Numbered from the stretch's first letter, positions 26,060 to 36,136 are shown. The stretch: DNA of 64,000 nucleotides from Desulfovibrio inopinatus DSM 10711 (GCF_000429305.1 NZ_AUBP01000002.1:186001-250000); one strand, 5' to 3'. A program made the numbers and translations. The notes: generated by a model not told the origin, from the letters alone.

Positions 26060-28585
26060 ATGTCCGATACTGCATCAGCCAGAGCGGCTTTTTCACTGGA
26101 AGGCTTTGAGCCATCACGGTTTGCTGTCGTTGAATATAACGGCCGCGATGCCGTCAGTGAGCCGTATCGATTCTCCATCACCCTGACGACACACGAACTT
26201 GTTCCCGAAGGTACACCGGTGGTGACGCGGCGGGCCAGTCTGGAATTCGGGCCGGCAAGCCGGAGGACTGTGTATAATGGTTTGACGCGTTCCTTCAGTC
26301 TGGTCGGCAATCCGCGCCCCGGGCTGTTTGTGTATCGTGCTGAACTTGTTCCTGCATTCGATTTCTTGCGACAAACACGCAATAACCAAGTCTTTTTGGA
26401 TAAAACGCTGCCGGAAATCATCCGCAGCATTCTCAAGCAGCAGCAAATCCATCAATATGAACTTCGGGTTTCGGGTGAATACCCGGTGATGGAGTATGTC
26501 TGTCAGTACAATGAGTCGCATTTTGATTTTTTATGTCGTTGGATGCAGCGTCGGGGAATGTATTATTACTTTGAACAACGCTACGGCAACGACGTGGTTG
26601 TCATCACGGACGACCGGAGCTTTCACCAACCCTGTTGCGACCAGCCATTGCGATATCAGCCTCCGAGCGGGTTGGAAGATATCCATGATCGAGGCTCCAC
26701 CGTTTCGGCGTTCATAGCGCAACACAATGCTGTTCCCGAACAGGTGCTCCTGCGAGACTACAATTATCGAACTCCACATGTGCAACTTGAAGCTCCTGCT
26801 CCGGTTTCGGAAAATGGTGCTGGCACACATTATATTTATGGCGACTCATTCCAAACACAGGACGAAGGCACGGCCCTTGCCCGGATACGGGCTCAGGCAT
26901 TTTCTTGTCGGGAAGTCGATTTTCGTGGCGAAGGATTTGCTTCGTGCTTACGTGCCGGGATGACGTTCAGCCTGCGCGGACATTTTCAACCTGAGCGGGA
27001 TACCGAATATTTCGTCACCACGGTGAATCACTTCGGCGCACGGCCTGATGCAGATGCTTTGTTGGGAGAGAATGCGGCGGTGATTGGAAAATCCGTCTAT
27101 CGCAATACGTTTTCCGCCATTGCGGGAAATGTTCAGTATCGCGACCATTGTACCACAGCCAAGCCGGCCTTTCGTGGAGTTCTGACGGCATTTGTCGATG
27201 CGGCTTCAAGTGGGCAATATGCTGAACTCGACGAACTGGGGCGCTATAAAGTGCGGTTGCCATTCGAAGAAGCCGATAAGCCGGGGGGCCGTGCATCGTG
27301 CTGGATTCGATTGGCCCAGCCCTATGCCGGTGTGAATTACGGTATGCACTTTCCTTTGCTTAAGGGAACGGAAGTCCTGCTTGATTTTGTTGACGACGAC
27401 ATTGATAGGCCCGTGATTCTTTCGGCCGTGCCCAATACCGAACTTGGGAATGTTGTCAAAGATACGAATCAGCCTGTTGGCGCCATCAAGACGGCTGGCG
27501 GCAATATTCTTTCCATGAGTGATCTCAAAGGAAAGCAATATGTCGGGCTGTCATCACCACAAAGTGGATCAACGATCTTTCTCGGTGAAACTCCGGCAGG
27601 GCCAGGAGTCGGTATCGGGTCGGATGGGTTTCTTGACCTGAACAGCTACACCCAAACGGATTCTTCGATTTTACGGACAACATGGACGGTCGCGAAGACA
27701 TCAACTCTTGGGTTTGATACCGCGTATAATTTGTACAAAAGCACGTACAATCTTGCGAGCACGATTGATTGGAGTTGGGGCAGCAAACTGGAAATGCAGC
27801 GTGATGGGCTCTGTGTCTTGACCAAAGAATACAACTCATTGGCGGACAAACAAGTAATTGCCGGTGGCCAATCGGCCATGGTGAAAACGCTGCAAACAAC
27901 GACGCACAACTGGCTCAAAATTGTCGCGGCGATAAGTCTTTTTGGATTTGGCACATCCATGGCCTCGAAAATGGTGACCTGGTTGGATAAACCCGAACCG
28001 ACGTTGGACACGGTAGCAGAGTATTCTGGTTATGCTACGGGGATTGCTGATTTACTGGTGAGTACGATTGCCGTTGGTGGCGCGTTATCCAAACTGACCA
28101 AAGCGGTGCCAGCGTTACAAGTGGTTGCGACGTCGCGCTTCGAGCTTGATGACGATGGCATAATGGGAAAAGTCAATATCGCCAATAATCCCGGCGCGGA
28201 ATTGAAACTCGCCGTTGGCCCTGTCGTTGTTGATACGGTGACGTTTACCATGGACTCAACCAGTGCGACGACAAAGGTTAAACCCTCCATGGGGACGATT
28301 GCATTAAGTAATACGGAGGCTAAACTTGGATATCCGACAAGCCAAATTACGGTGACACCGGCTGATATGAAGTATGAGCTGAGTGGTACTGCAATTATCA
28401 GTGCAGGGGCAACAACAACGGAAATGACTAATGTTCCCGGAACGGGTTCGGTCAAAATTACTCCCATGAGTACGACGGTGCAAAACAATGTCAGTACCAC
28501 GATTTCGTCAAACGGACGATTGATTCTCGCCGGTGATGGCAGTGTCGACATTCAGGCCGATATCGGTCTTATCACGATCGGATAA
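26060..28585 (+). CDS. vgrG: Type VI secretion VgrG spike protein
   Basis: 841 residues from ATG 26060, with GGGAGT upstream. The N-terminal ~330 residues form the gp27-like part (FSLEGFEPSRFAVVEYNGRDAVSEPY, FRAELVP-type VYRAELVPAFDFL, YNESHFDFLCRWMQRRGMYYYF). The gp5-like OB/needle part follows (RYKVRLPFEEADKPGG, SCWIRLAQPYAG, GMHFPLLKGTEVLLDFVDDD). After residue ~480 there is an extension with two hydrophobic segments and a repetitive Thr/Ser-rich beta-like tail. VgrG trimers cap the Hcp tube and carry effectors through the T6SS. No T6SS core genes lie nearby, so this is an auxiliary vgrG island. It begins an operon with DUF2169, pentapeptide and DUF3540 genes. Confidence 0.95.
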   Translation: MSDTASARAAFSLEGFEPSRFAVVEYNGRDAVSEPYRFSITLTTHELVPEGTPVVTRRASLEFGPASRRTVYNGLTRSFSLVGNPRPGLFVYRAELVPAFDFLRQTRNNQVFLDKTLPEIIRSILKQQQIHQYELRVSGEYPVMEYVCQYNESHFDFLCRWMQRRGMYYYFEQRYGNDVVVITDDRSFHQPCCDQPLRYQPPSGLEDIHDRGSTVSAFIAQHNAVPEQVLLRDYNYRTPHVQLEAPAPVSENGAGTHYIYGDSFQTQDEGTALARIRAQAFSCREVDFRGEGFASCLRAGMTFSLRGHFQPERDTEYFVTTVNHFGARPDADALLGENAAVIGKSVYRNTFSAIAGNVQYRDHCTTAKPAFRGVLTAFVDAASSGQYAELDELGRYKVRLPFEEADKPGGRASCWIRLAQPYAGVNYGMHFPLLKGTEVLLDFVDDDIDRPVILSAVPNTELGNVVKDTNQPVGAIKTAGGNILSMSDLKGKQYVGLSSPQSGSTIFLGETPAGPGVGIGSDGFLDLNSYTQTDSSILRTTWTVAKTSTLGFDTAYNLYKSTYNLASTIDWSWGSKLEMQRDGLCVLTKEYNSLADKQVIAGGQSAMVKTLQTTTHNWLKIVAAISLFGFGTSMASKMVTWLDKPEPTLDTVAEYSGYATGIADLLVSTIAVGGALSKLTKAVPALQVVATSRFELDDDGIMGKVNIANNPGAELKLAVGPVVVDTVTFTMDSTSATTKVKPSMGTIALSNTEAKLGYPTSQITVTPADMKYELSGTAIISAGATTTEMTNVPGTGSVKITPMSTTVQNNVSTTISSNGRLILAGDGSVDIQADIGLITIG

Positions 28586-28594
28586 GGTGTCGAT

Positions 28595-31300
28595 ATGCGT
28601 ATCACCAAACCTGACACCGTCACGCTTGTCCATAAGCGTGTGGACTATCTGGAGCGCACCCGGTGTATTGTGTGTGCGTTCATCGGTTTCCCTTTGGATG
28701 ATCATAAAGAAGGGCTTTTGTCCGAGCCCGACATTTGGCAGTGCATTGCCGACAATATCTCCGACGATATCTTCGACGAAGGGTTTCCCAAACCCTCGGC
28801 AGAGTTCTTTGTATACGGAGCCTGTTTTCCCAAGCCGGGAATGCGCGCCATGGAAACGGCTGTGCGTGTCGGAGATTTGGAAAAGCGTCTTGAAGTGTAT
28901 GGGGTACGTGGATTTGACGGGTCGGGCATTGATGACCCTGAAACACTTGATTCCACACCACTGACATGGGCGCTTGCCTATGGTGGACCGGATTTTCCGG
29001 ACAACCCTCTCGGTCTGGGACGTATTTCGGATGCCGATGGCGTGGTGACTGTGCCACAGATGAGTTATCCCGGTATGCCCTATGAGCGGCCCGATAAACC
29101 GGTTCGTCCCGCGGGGTTCACGGCGGTTCCCGCACACTGGCCCCTGCGGCGGCAGTATATGGGGACGGTGGATGAACGTGGCCTGTGGGATGAATACCCG
29201 TTGTTTCCGTCGGATACGGATACACATTATTTTTTGCGAGCTCCCGAAGATCAACGTCTGACCGGGTTTTTCCGCGGAGATGAAGTTGTTTCCATTGAAG
29301 GAATGCATCCCGATTTTCCGCTTCTTTCCGGTCGGCTTCCTGGTTTTCGGCTTCGTTTGTTTTTGGAGCGAGCGCCTGGGGTGGAATTGCATGAAGTCGA
29401 ATCTTCGGCTGATAGTCTCTGGCTGTTTCCTCGCGCCAAACTGGGTGTCCTGCGATATTGCGGCATGGCCGTTGTGACGTCGAATGCGAGCGATCCGGCT
29501 GGGCTTCTTGTCGGTTTGGAATCTCTTGATGATCCTGTGCATCCTGCCGAGCATTATCGAGTCATTCCCCCCACGCCGGTTGCTGAGGCCGCGTCAGTCA
29601 CCGAGGAGACGCCTCCTGCCGCAACGGCAGCCGTGGAGGAATCCTCCGAACACCTTGAAATTCCTGGACTGCTTGCAGTTGAGCAGCTTGTTACAGAGCT
29701 TTCTCATAAAGTCAAAGCGTTCGAAGACAAGGCTCCCATGCGTTTTGATGAAGCGGTGGCGCGGCGTGGCGAAATTTTGCAGGCTGTCAATCCTGAACAT
29801 CGCGAGTATTTCAAATCGATTTTGGACGATCCTTTTACGGAAACGGTCAGCGAATCGACGAAATCGGATGATGGGTTGGAGCGCTTGCAATCATTGCAAG
29901 ACGGAGTCAGCGCTGCGGTCCAGGATGCGTTGGACAAATCCGGTTATACTGAAGCCCGTCTTGCCGACGCGGAAGCGGCGATGTCTGGTCAGATCGATGA
30001 AATGCTTGGTATGGAGACTCAGCCCGACGATCCCTTCTCGGCGCTTTCGACCGCGCTTGACGGGATTATCGAGAAACATGGCGATCTGGAAATCCAGATG
30101 AAGGATGCTGTTTCCGGGCTTCACACAACGCTGACCGATGCCAAGCCCGAACTGGCCGAACTCTTTTCCGAAGCGGTTGCCGGTGACGATCTCATCTCGG
30201 GAGAGACCATGCACTTGAGTGAGATCAAAACCCAGGCGGAAGCATTACGTGCATCTTTGGCGGGGATTGCCGGCATGACTGTAGCAACAGCCTCATCGGA
30301 AGCCCCTCACACCGGAGCCACAGCAGAATCGGACGATCGACAACCGCTTGATTTTCGTGGCCTTGATCTTTCGGGCAAGGATTTTACCGGGCAAGGTCTT
30401 CAGGGTGCGCTCTTCTGTGACGCCATTTTAGAAGAAACCCGGTTCGATGAGGCCAATTTGACGGGCGCTGATTTTTCTCGCGCCGTGCTGCACCGGGCGC
30501 GTTTCCATAAAGCGAATTTGCAGAAGACTCGTTTTGACAAGGTGCATGCCTCGGCAGCGGTCTTTACTCTGGTGAAAATGGAAGGCGGACGAGCAGAGAA
30601 GGCCGACTTTTCCGAAACCGACTGGAGTGGCGCCGATCTTCGATCGACCTGTTTCGAGTCAACTTGCTTTGATCAAGCAACGATGACCGGGATGATTGCA
30701 ACCAAGAGTCTGTTTCTCAAAAGCACATTTCGTCGTGCCATGATGCGTGATGTCGTTTTTGAGGGCGCGGATCTCACGCGTGTTGATGCGTCGGGAGCCG
30801 ATATGACCGGGGCTTCACTCGTTCGGACGCGAGGGACAGGCTTACGTCTTGGCAAGGTCATCGCCGATAGGCTTGATGCCACCGAAGCCACATTGCCCGG
30901 TTGCCGGGTCGATCCCGGTGCGAGTCTGCGTCATGCTATATTTCGCAAGGCCGATTTGCGTGGAGCGCAGTGGCGGGGGGCCGTATTGCATGGTGCGGAT
31001 TTGCGACAGACACAACTCGATAAAGCGGGCTTGGGGCTCGCCGATTTGCATCAGGCCAAGCTGCACGACGCCGTTGCACGAAAGGCGGATTTGAGCCAGG
31101 CGAATTTGCAGGAAGCCGGTCTTGCCGGCGTGAATCTGTTCAAAGGGTCGTTGCGCCAAGCCAATATGGGACAGGCCGACGCACGCGGTGCAAATTTCTA
31201 TGGCGTCGATTTCACGGGGGCCAATATTCTGGGCACGAATTTTCAAGACTGTCTCACCGGAAAAAGCTTGCTCGATGTGGAGATGGAACATGACACGTGA
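28595..31300 (+). CDS. DUF2169 and pentapeptide-repeat T6SS accessory protein
   Basis: 901 residues. Residues ~1-310 match the DUF2169 pattern (FPLDDH...EPDIWQCI, FFVYGACFPK, TWALAYGGPDFPDNPLG, PHWPLRRQYMGT-like). A helical acidic linker spans ~320-560. From ~575 to the end are pentapeptide repeats of the A(D/N)LxG type (LDFRGLDLSGKDFTGQGL, DEANLTGADFSRA), which fold as a right-handed beta-helix. Such proteins accompany VgrG as loading or adaptor factors for effectors. It is 9 bp behind vgrG and overlaps the next pentapeptide gene by 11 bp. Confidence 0.9.
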   Translation: MRITKPDTVTLVHKRVDYLERTRCIVCAFIGFPLDDHKEGLLSEPDIWQCIADNISDDIFDEGFPKPSAEFFVYGACFPKPGMRAMETAVRVGDLEKRLEVYGVRGFDGSGIDDPETLDSTPLTWALAYGGPDFPDNPLGLGRISDADGVVTVPQMSYPGMPYERPDKPVRPAGFTAVPAHWPLRRQYMGTVDERGLWDEYPLFPSDTDTHYFLRAPEDQRLTGFFRGDEVVSIEGMHPDFPLLSGRLPGFRLRLFLERAPGVELHEVESSADSLWLFPRAKLGVLRYCGMAVVTSNASDPAGLLVGLESLDDPVHPAEHYRVIPPTPVAEAASVTEETPPAATAAVEESSEHLEIPGLLAVEQLVTELSHKVKAFEDKAPMRFDEAVARRGEILQAVNPEHREYFKSILDDPFTETVSESTKSDDGLERLQSLQDGVSAAVQDALDKSGYTEARLADAEAAMSGQIDEMLGMETQPDDPFSALSTALDGIIEKHGDLEIQMKDAVSGLHTTLTDAKPELAELFSEAVAGDDLISGETMHLSEIKTQAEALRASLAGIAGMTVATASSEAPHTGATAESDDRQPLDFRGLDLSGKDFTGQGLQGALFCDAILEETRFDEANLTGADFSRAVLHRARFHKANLQKTRFDKVHASAAVFTLVKMEGGRAEKADFSETDWSGADLRSTCFESTCFDQATMTGMIATKSLFLKSTFRRAMMRDVVFEGADLTRVDASGADMTGASLVRTRGTGLRLGKVIADRLDATEATLPGCRVDPGASLRHAIFRKADLRGAQWRGAVLHGADLRQTQLDKAGLGLADLHQAKLHDAVARKADLSQANLQEAGLAGVNLFKGSLRQANMGQADARGANFYGVDFTGANILGTNFQDCLTGKSLLDVEMEHDT

Positions 31301-32306
31301 CGAATTGCTTGCCACGGCCGCTTCGGGGCAATCCATATCCGAGATTGATTTTTCCAACTTCAATGGAGCCGGCCTTGATGTGTCTGGCGTTGTGTTTGAG
31401 GCATGCCAGTTTGATGGTGCGGATTTCCATGACGCCACGCTGGATAACGTCATGTTTTTCAAGTGTTCTCTTCGCGGAATTCATATGGAACATGCCTTGT
31501 GCCGGCAGGTGCAGTTCATACAGTGTCATCTTGAAAAAGGGCACTTTGTAGCTGCCGATCTGACGCGAGCGAGTTTGACCGATTGTGATGTATCCCAAGC
31601 GTCTTGTTCGGATGCCATCTTCCATAGAGCATCATTGTGCCGTGTGAAGCTCGAAAAAACGGATTTTTCGCGAGCAGATTTCTCGCACGCTGTTGCGCCG
31701 GACACCGATTTTACGACTGCTCGCCTTGATGGGGCCAATTTAGTGAAAGCGTTTTTTCGGAAAAGTCGCTTCGGGGCGATGGTCTTTTCATCGTGTACTC
31801 TGCGATCGACCATGTTTGATGGAGCGGATTTGGTCGGAGCCGACTTTACTTCTGCGAACATCAATAATGTCGACTTTTCCCGAGCCAACCTGACGCAAGC
31901 ACGGTTTCATCACGCGACGGGGCACGCCGTACGGTTTATCGATGTCGAGGCACCGCATGCCGATTTTCGTCAGGCGGAGCTACCGAAAGCCAATTTCAGC
32001 CACGCCCACCTCGCGCACGCCGACTTTCGTTCTGCACGCCTCTCATCGTCGCTGCTGTGTGACGCGAATCTCATTGAGGCACGCTGCAATCGGGCGCACT
32101 TGCAGTATGCCGATTGCAGCCGGAGTGATCTTCGGGGAGCGGTGTGTGCCGGAGCGAACTTATCTTTTGCCAATCTGCATCGTGTTCAGGCCGATCCGGA
32201 AACATTCAACGGCGCCCAACTTACCAATGCCAGACCAACCGACGAGGCGTTGCGGCGCGCTGAAACGTTCGTCACCGCAGGCTATGCCGAGGCGGTTTAT
32301 CCCTAA
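31290..32306 (+). CDS. Pentapeptide-repeat protein of the vgrG island
   Basis: 338 residues from ATG 31290, overlapping the previous gene (start within ACATGACACGTGA). Almost the whole chain is pentapeptide repeats (SEIDFSNFNGAGLDVSG, GADFTSANINNVDFSRANL, HADFRQAELPKANFSHAHL), forming a quadrilateral beta-helix. It probably acts with the DUF2169 protein in VgrG loading, because duplicates of this module are common in such islands. An upstream in-frame ATG at 31188 would lie within the preceding gene. It has no signal peptide. Confidence 0.88.
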   Translation: MTRDELLATAASGQSISEIDFSNFNGAGLDVSGVVFEACQFDGADFHDATLDNVMFFKCSLRGIHMEHALCRQVQFIQCHLEKGHFVAADLTRASLTDCDVSQASCSDAIFHRASLCRVKLEKTDFSRADFSHAVAPDTDFTTARLDGANLVKAFFRKSRFGAMVFSSCTLRSTMFDGADLVGADFTSANINNVDFSRANLTQARFHHATGHAVRFIDVEAPHADFRQAELPKANFSHAHLAHADFRSARLSSSLLCDANLIEARCNRAHLQYADCSRSDLRGAVCAGANLSFANLHRVQADPETFNGAQLTNARPTDEALRRAETFVTAGYAEAVYP

Positions 32307-32315
32307 GGAGATTCC

Positions 32316-32960
32316 ATGTCACACGCCGTTATGACCGACGAGATGACCGGGTGCTTACTTCACGGTCAGATTCGTGTTCGCCGTGAAGATCAGTATGTTG
32401 TTGAATTGATGGATGGACGCGCCGTCAACGCGGTGCGTGGAGCCGGGTGTCTGCTTGAACCGGAAGCGCAAGATACGGCGTTGGTATATCTCGGGCCGGA
32501 TGGCGCTCGATATATTGTGTCGATTTTAGAAAAACACGGGCAAACATCTCGTCTTTCCGCCCCGGGCAAACTTGTTGTGGGACACGACGAAGCGTGTTTG
32601 CGTCTGGATGGTCCTGTGGCCAGGCTGGAAGCCGATGAATCGGTGCAGTTGATATCTCACACCGTAAGAACGAATGCCGTTTCCACGGTTATCGATGCGG
32701 TCCGGGCACGGTTGTCCTGTCACCAATTCGAAATAGCGGCCCAAAAAGCCACAGCCGGTATCGGACAGGTTCGTACCGTCATTGCCTCACTTGTTTCCCG
32801 ATTACGGTCTAGTCATCGCCATGTTGATGGACCGGATACCCACCACGCACGGACAATGCGTTTATCAACGGACACACAATTCATCCTCAATGCTGAATCG
32901 GCCCGGATGCAATCGGAAAAAGATATGACGATCGATGGAGAATCCATTCATCTTGGGTAA
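32316..32960 (+). CDS. DUF3540 family T6SS accessory protein
   Basis: 214 residues with GGAG before ATG 32316, 9 bp behind the pentapeptide gene. Recognisable DUF3540 features are a short OB-like N-terminus (HGQIRVRREDQYVVELMDGR, RGAGCLLEPEAQDTALV), a repeated beta-rich centre, and a C-terminus ending in GESIHLG. The family occurs between pentapeptide/DUF2169 genes and a DUF4150 (PAAR-like) gene. Here the DUF4150 gene is displaced 5.9 kb downstream by the YcaO cassette. Confidence 0.85.
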   Translation: MSHAVMTDEMTGCLLHGQIRVRREDQYVVELMDGRAVNAVRGAGCLLEPEAQDTALVYLGPDGARYIVSILEKHGQTSRLSAPGKLVVGHDEACLRLDGPVARLEADESVQLISHTVRTNAVSTVIDAVRARLSCHQFEIAAQKATAGIGQVRTVIASLVSRLRSSHRHVDGPDTHHARTMRLSTDTQFILNAESARMQSEKDMTIDGESIHLG

Positions 32961-33446
32961 AAATGTGTTTTGTGGCGAATCCACATGAAATGCCCCGTCA
33001 TTTTTGCCGCATTGATGGAACGCAAGGCTTTTTGAGAACGGTCTCGTAAAAAAGGGCAGAGGCGACCGCAAGGTACTCTGTTTCATCCTCCTCTCGCTGT
33101 ATTTCTTTGTTTTTTCAAAGTTTTTTTAGTGATTAGAAAAAAGTCAAAAAAATATTGAAACTTTTTTCGTGCTCAGGCGTTCTTAATGGTATGGGAAAGA
33201 GCCTGATGAAAGTCTGTATCGTGGAATTTTCTTGAATTGAAAATTCGAGTCAGGAGGTATTCTAGCGTTTTTTAATGTATAGTAGGATGTTACATGCTCT
33301 TCGTCATGTCTCTAAACATCTTGTCGAGTGTGTCTGCAATATTTCGGAAACAACATGGAGACGTATCGTAGGCATTACGATATGACCTGGTATGAACTTT
33401 GAGTTTTGCTCTGAATCCAATATCTTACTTGAGGATATCCTGAACA
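32961..33446 (+). other. AT-rich junction between T6SS genes and the first YcaO gene
   Basis: No gene is seen. Between 33100 and 33180 there are long T and A runs with an imperfect inverted repeat (TTTCAAAGTTTTTTT against TTGAAACTTTTTT). It could terminate the vgrG transcript. The YcaO promoter should lie between about 33180 and 33430, but no firm -35/-10 pair was chosen. The drop in GC relative to the T6SS genes marks one edge of the inserted cassette. Confidence 0.45.
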
Positions 33447-35282
33447 ATGACACAATGTATGCAGTCTTCTCAAAATGCATATGCTAATCATAAAGATTGT
33501 TCTCCGACTGAAACCATTGCAACCATACGAGCGCTTTTACGTAAGGTTGGATTCGGTACGAAGTGCCCTCTGTGTGAACTTTGGCGTTCACCGGGAGACG
33601 GCTGCTATTCCGTACGCATTTGGGATCCTGACTATCCGTTGATTGGAGCCAATGGAAAGGGCATCTCCAAGGTGTATGCGCTGGCGAGCGCGTATGCGGA
33701 GTTTATTGAACGATTGCAGTGTATGGTGTCTTCTCTGTTTGGTCGTTTGGGGAATATATATTCTCGAAAGACCGTTTTTCATGATGAAGTGATGTGTTCT
33801 TTGGATGAGCTTTTGCACGATATCCCGGATATTTTGTCTCAAATCGTGGAAACTCCGTCCTCTCTGCCTGTCGATTCGTTTCCGTGTTTACCGTTTTGGG
33901 ATGTACGCAAAGGGAAAACGACAATTCTTCCGTATTATTTGATTCTGATGAATACACATTCCACTGGCATGAGTGCCGGAAATACGCCCGAAGAATCGGT
34001 ATGTCAGGGTGTATGCGAGATCATGGAACGCTATGCGGCTCGGCAGGTGGGGGAAGGTAATCTTCATCCTCCAACAATTCCCCTGTCGGAATTGCCTCTT
34101 GAATCTACGGGATTGAAACAACTGCTGAAAACGCTTCATGAAAAAGGGCTTGATGTCGTGGTCAAGGATTGCACCATAGATGGGGCAATTCCCGTACTGG
34201 CCGTTATCGTTATCGATCGTGCCAATGATCGTTTCAATCTGCGTTTTGGTTCGGACCCCGTGTTTGATGTGGCTCTGCAACGATGTATTACCGAATTGTA
34301 TCAGGGACATAACGAGTTGCCGCATTCGTATTCGTATTCGTATTGGAAGGAACAGCGAATGCCGCTCAACGATTATTTCAGTAATGTCCATTCAAGCTTG
34401 AGCTTTCTTCTGAACGATGTGCCGTCTACGCGTTTTCGAGAGGCGTTTACCGCTTCGGGGCAATCCAACGCGGCCTATCTCGCATTTGTTCTTGAGAAGA
34501 TTCATGCTCTAGGATGTTCTGTCTATGTCCGTGATTTTTCTTTTCTCGGATTTCCAAGCCACTATGTGTATATACAGGGAATGTCCGCGACTTCTCCGCT
34601 CACGACGGAGGAATGTCATTTTTACTTGCTTGAGCTTCGTGAGGCTCTCGGTCTTCTGTTTCAATTGGCTCGAGGGAAGACCACGGACGTGTGTCGTCTT
34701 GCCGAGATTTTTTCCCGGAAAATCCGCAGTGAAAAACTCTTTTCGTCACTTCTTTTCCAAAATTTGTCGAATTACTTTTCCCGGTTACCGGTCGTGAGAT
34801 GGGTAGAACCACGATGTTTCTTGGCGTTCATTTTTATTGAGGCCGGACTCTTGGATGACGCGATCACCGTTCTGACGGAGGTGCGCTCCCCGGGATCTGG
34901 TCCGCCGGAAGCAGAACTGTGGCCTCTTCTGCTCGATTATTGCCGTCTTGCCTCCGAGGGACAAGCCGATGACGGGATTCTTGCTCGCCTGCAAGAACGG
35001 TATGGAGACGGGACATATGGTCAACGCCTGCATCATCTCGTCAATCGGCATTACGCCGGTTTTTACCTCAACGCGAACGCTGATGATTCGGGAAGTCCAT
35101 TCAGCTCGTTGCCCATGCCGCAATGCGAGACGGTGTTCTCTTGTCGGAACTGCAAAATGAACACGAGTTGTCTGTTATCGAAGTTTTTGACGATACGAAG
35201 CGCGTTGCACAAGACATATACGCCGATTGATCAAATGCAGTTGGGCGATATGGTGTCTTCAGCCTCTCTCAATAGAAGATGA
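33447..35282 (+). CDS. YcaO-family ATP-dependent enzyme, copy 1
   Basis: 611 residues, with GAGGAT upstream. The chain follows E. coli YcaO: NHKD near the N-terminus, ANGKGISKVYALASAYAEF (~69-87), GMSAGNTPEESVCQGVCEIM with N179, E183, Q187, E191, E194 and R195 as the ATP/Mg ligands, FGSDPVFDVALQRCITELYQG (~270-290), and YVRDFSFLGFP. The region from ~400 on is helical and TPR-like. The last 52 residues hold C560, C566, C569 and C575 (CX5CX2CX5C), followed by PIDQMQLGD. YcaO enzymes phosphorylate a peptide amide carbonyl during cyclisation, thioamidation or amidine formation. The product here is unknown. No PxPxP tail is present. Two NHLP peptide genes follow, which makes them probable substrates. 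Confidence 0.9.
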   Translation: MTQCMQSSQNAYANHKDCSPTETIATIRALLRKVGFGTKCPLCELWRSPGDGCYSVRIWDPDYPLIGANGKGISKVYALASAYAEFIERLQCMVSSLFGRLGNIYSRKTVFHDEVMCSLDELLHDIPDILSQIVETPSSLPVDSFPCLPFWDVRKGKTTILPYYLILMNTHSTGMSAGNTPEESVCQGVCEIMERYAARQVGEGNLHPPTIPLSELPLESTGLKQLLKTLHEKGLDVVVKDCTIDGAIPVLAVIVIDRANDRFNLRFGSDPVFDVALQRCITELYQGHNELPHSYSYSYWKEQRMPLNDYFSNVHSSLSFLLNDVPSTRFREAFTASGQSNAAYLAFVLEKIHALGCSVYVRDFSFLGFPSHYVYIQGMSATSPLTTEECHFYLLELREALGLLFQLARGKTTDVCRLAEIFSRKIRSEKLFSSLLFQNLSNYFSRLPVVRWVEPRCFLAFIFIEAGLLDDAITVLTEVRSPGSGPPEAELWPLLLDYCRLASEGQADDGILARLQERYGDGTYGQRLHHLVNRHYAGFYLNANADDSGSPFSSLPMPQCETVFSCRNCKMNTSCLLSKFLTIRSALHKTYTPIDQMQLGDMVSSASLNRR

Positions 35283-35390
35283 GGATTTGACGGTTATGTC
35301 TTGTCGATAACGTCGTTAAAATTGTTGGAATGTGTATGTAATGACGTATTCATTTCGTATATTCACTCTAACCAGAATGTGGAGGTCACT

Positions 35391-35678
35391 ATGGCAGGCA
35401 TGACAGAGAGACAAAAACAATGGGAAACCATCGTCGCAAAAGCATGGGAAGATGAAGACTACAAACAACGTTTGTTACGCGATCCCGTGTCCGTGTTCGA
35501 AGAAGAAGGAATTGAGATTCCTGAGGGTTTTTCTATGAATGTTGTGGAAGCGAAAGAGAAAGAAATGGTGTTTGTCCTTCCTCTGAGGCCAGAGGGTGAA
35601 GACGTCATCACCGATGTCTCGGAACGATTAGCGGCGTCGAGCATGAGTAGTATGTGGTTTTCTGCTGCGGCTGGTTAA
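35391..35678 (+). CDS. NHLP-type precursor peptide P1
   Basis: 95 residues from ATG 35391, preceded by GTGGAGGT. The leader resembles the nitrile hydratase alpha chain: KQWETIVAKAWEDEDYKQRL, LRDPVSVFEEEGIEIPEGF, MNVVEAKEKEMVFVLPLRP, then VSERLAA. The tail after ERLAA is SSMSSMWFSAAAG (13 residues), with five Ser and no Cys. The leader should be recognised by a YcaO and the tail modified and released (family-based inference). The gene lies 108 bp behind YcaO copy 1. It has no processing peptidase or transporter partner nearby. Confidence 0.85.
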   Translation: MAGMTERQKQWETIVAKAWEDEDYKQRLLRDPVSVFEEEGIEIPEGFSMNVVEAKEKEMVFVLPLRPEGEDVITDVSERLAASSMSSMWFSAAAG

Positions 35679-35684
35679 ACATAT

Positions 35685-35700
35685 TGGAGTGAACGGCGTG
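35685..35700 (+). repeat. Post-peptide repeat, copy 1
   Basis: TGGAGTGAACGGCGTG lies just after the P1 stop. Related copies follow P2 (ending 36136) and the P3 pseudogene (ending 38455). The shared 3' flank suggests that peptide genes were copied with their downstream DNA. Confidence 0.5.
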
Positions 35701-35830
35701 TTTGGTCTGCTTGAACAAGAGCAAGCACGTCTCTTCTTTGTGATCGTGTTTTCTGGAGATATAAAAAGAATTGTACGCAAGAGCTCTTCCTTGGGTGCAT
35801 GAACAATATAACCCTCATGGAGCAATCCTC

Positions 35831-36112
35831 ATGACAGACATGGCTGAAAAACAAAAGCAATGGGAAACCATCGTTGCAAAAGCATGGGAAGATGAAGACT
35901 ACAAGAGGCAGTTGTTAAGCGATCCGGTATCGGTGTTTACACAAGAAGGGGTGGAAATTCCAGATGGTGCCTCTGTGAACGTGGTGGAAGGGAAAGAGAA
36001 TGAAGTGCTCTTTTTTCTTCCTCCAAAACCATCGGGTGAAAGAGTCATAACTGATGTTTCGGAACGGTTAGCAGCATCAAGTTTGATATACGTCTCCTCA
36101 GTGATAGGATAG
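35831..36112 (+). CDS. NHLP-type precursor peptide P2
   Basis: 93 residues from ATG 35831 (MTDMAEKQKQWETIVAKA), with GGAGC upstream. An in-frame ATG at 35771 is unlikely. The leader closely matches P1 (WEDEDYKRQLLSDPVSVF, VEIPDGASVNVVEGKENE, ERLAA). The tail is SSLIYVSSVIG (11 residues): hydrophobic, Ser-containing, Cys-free. It lies between two YcaO genes and is followed 120 bp later by YcaO copy 2. The N-terminal ~50 codons are almost identical in DNA to P1, which indicates recent duplication. Confidence 0.85.
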   Translation: MTDMAEKQKQWETIVAKAWEDEDYKRQLLSDPVSVFTQEGVEIPDGASVNVVEGKENEVLFFLPPKPSGERVITDVSERLAASSLIYVSSVIG

Positions 36113-36120
36113 TAGTCTAT

Positions 36121-36136
36121 TATAGTGAGCGGCGTG
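36121..36136 (+). repeat. Post-peptide repeat, copy 2
   Basis: TATAGTGAGCGGCGTG follows the P2 stop and matches the copy after P1 at 11 of 16 positions, with the last six bases identical. Confidence 0.45.

Noticed and set aside
28508-29554. Minus-strand 348-aa ORF across the vgrG/DUF2169 junction
   Set aside because: Antisense to two strongly supported T6SS genes.
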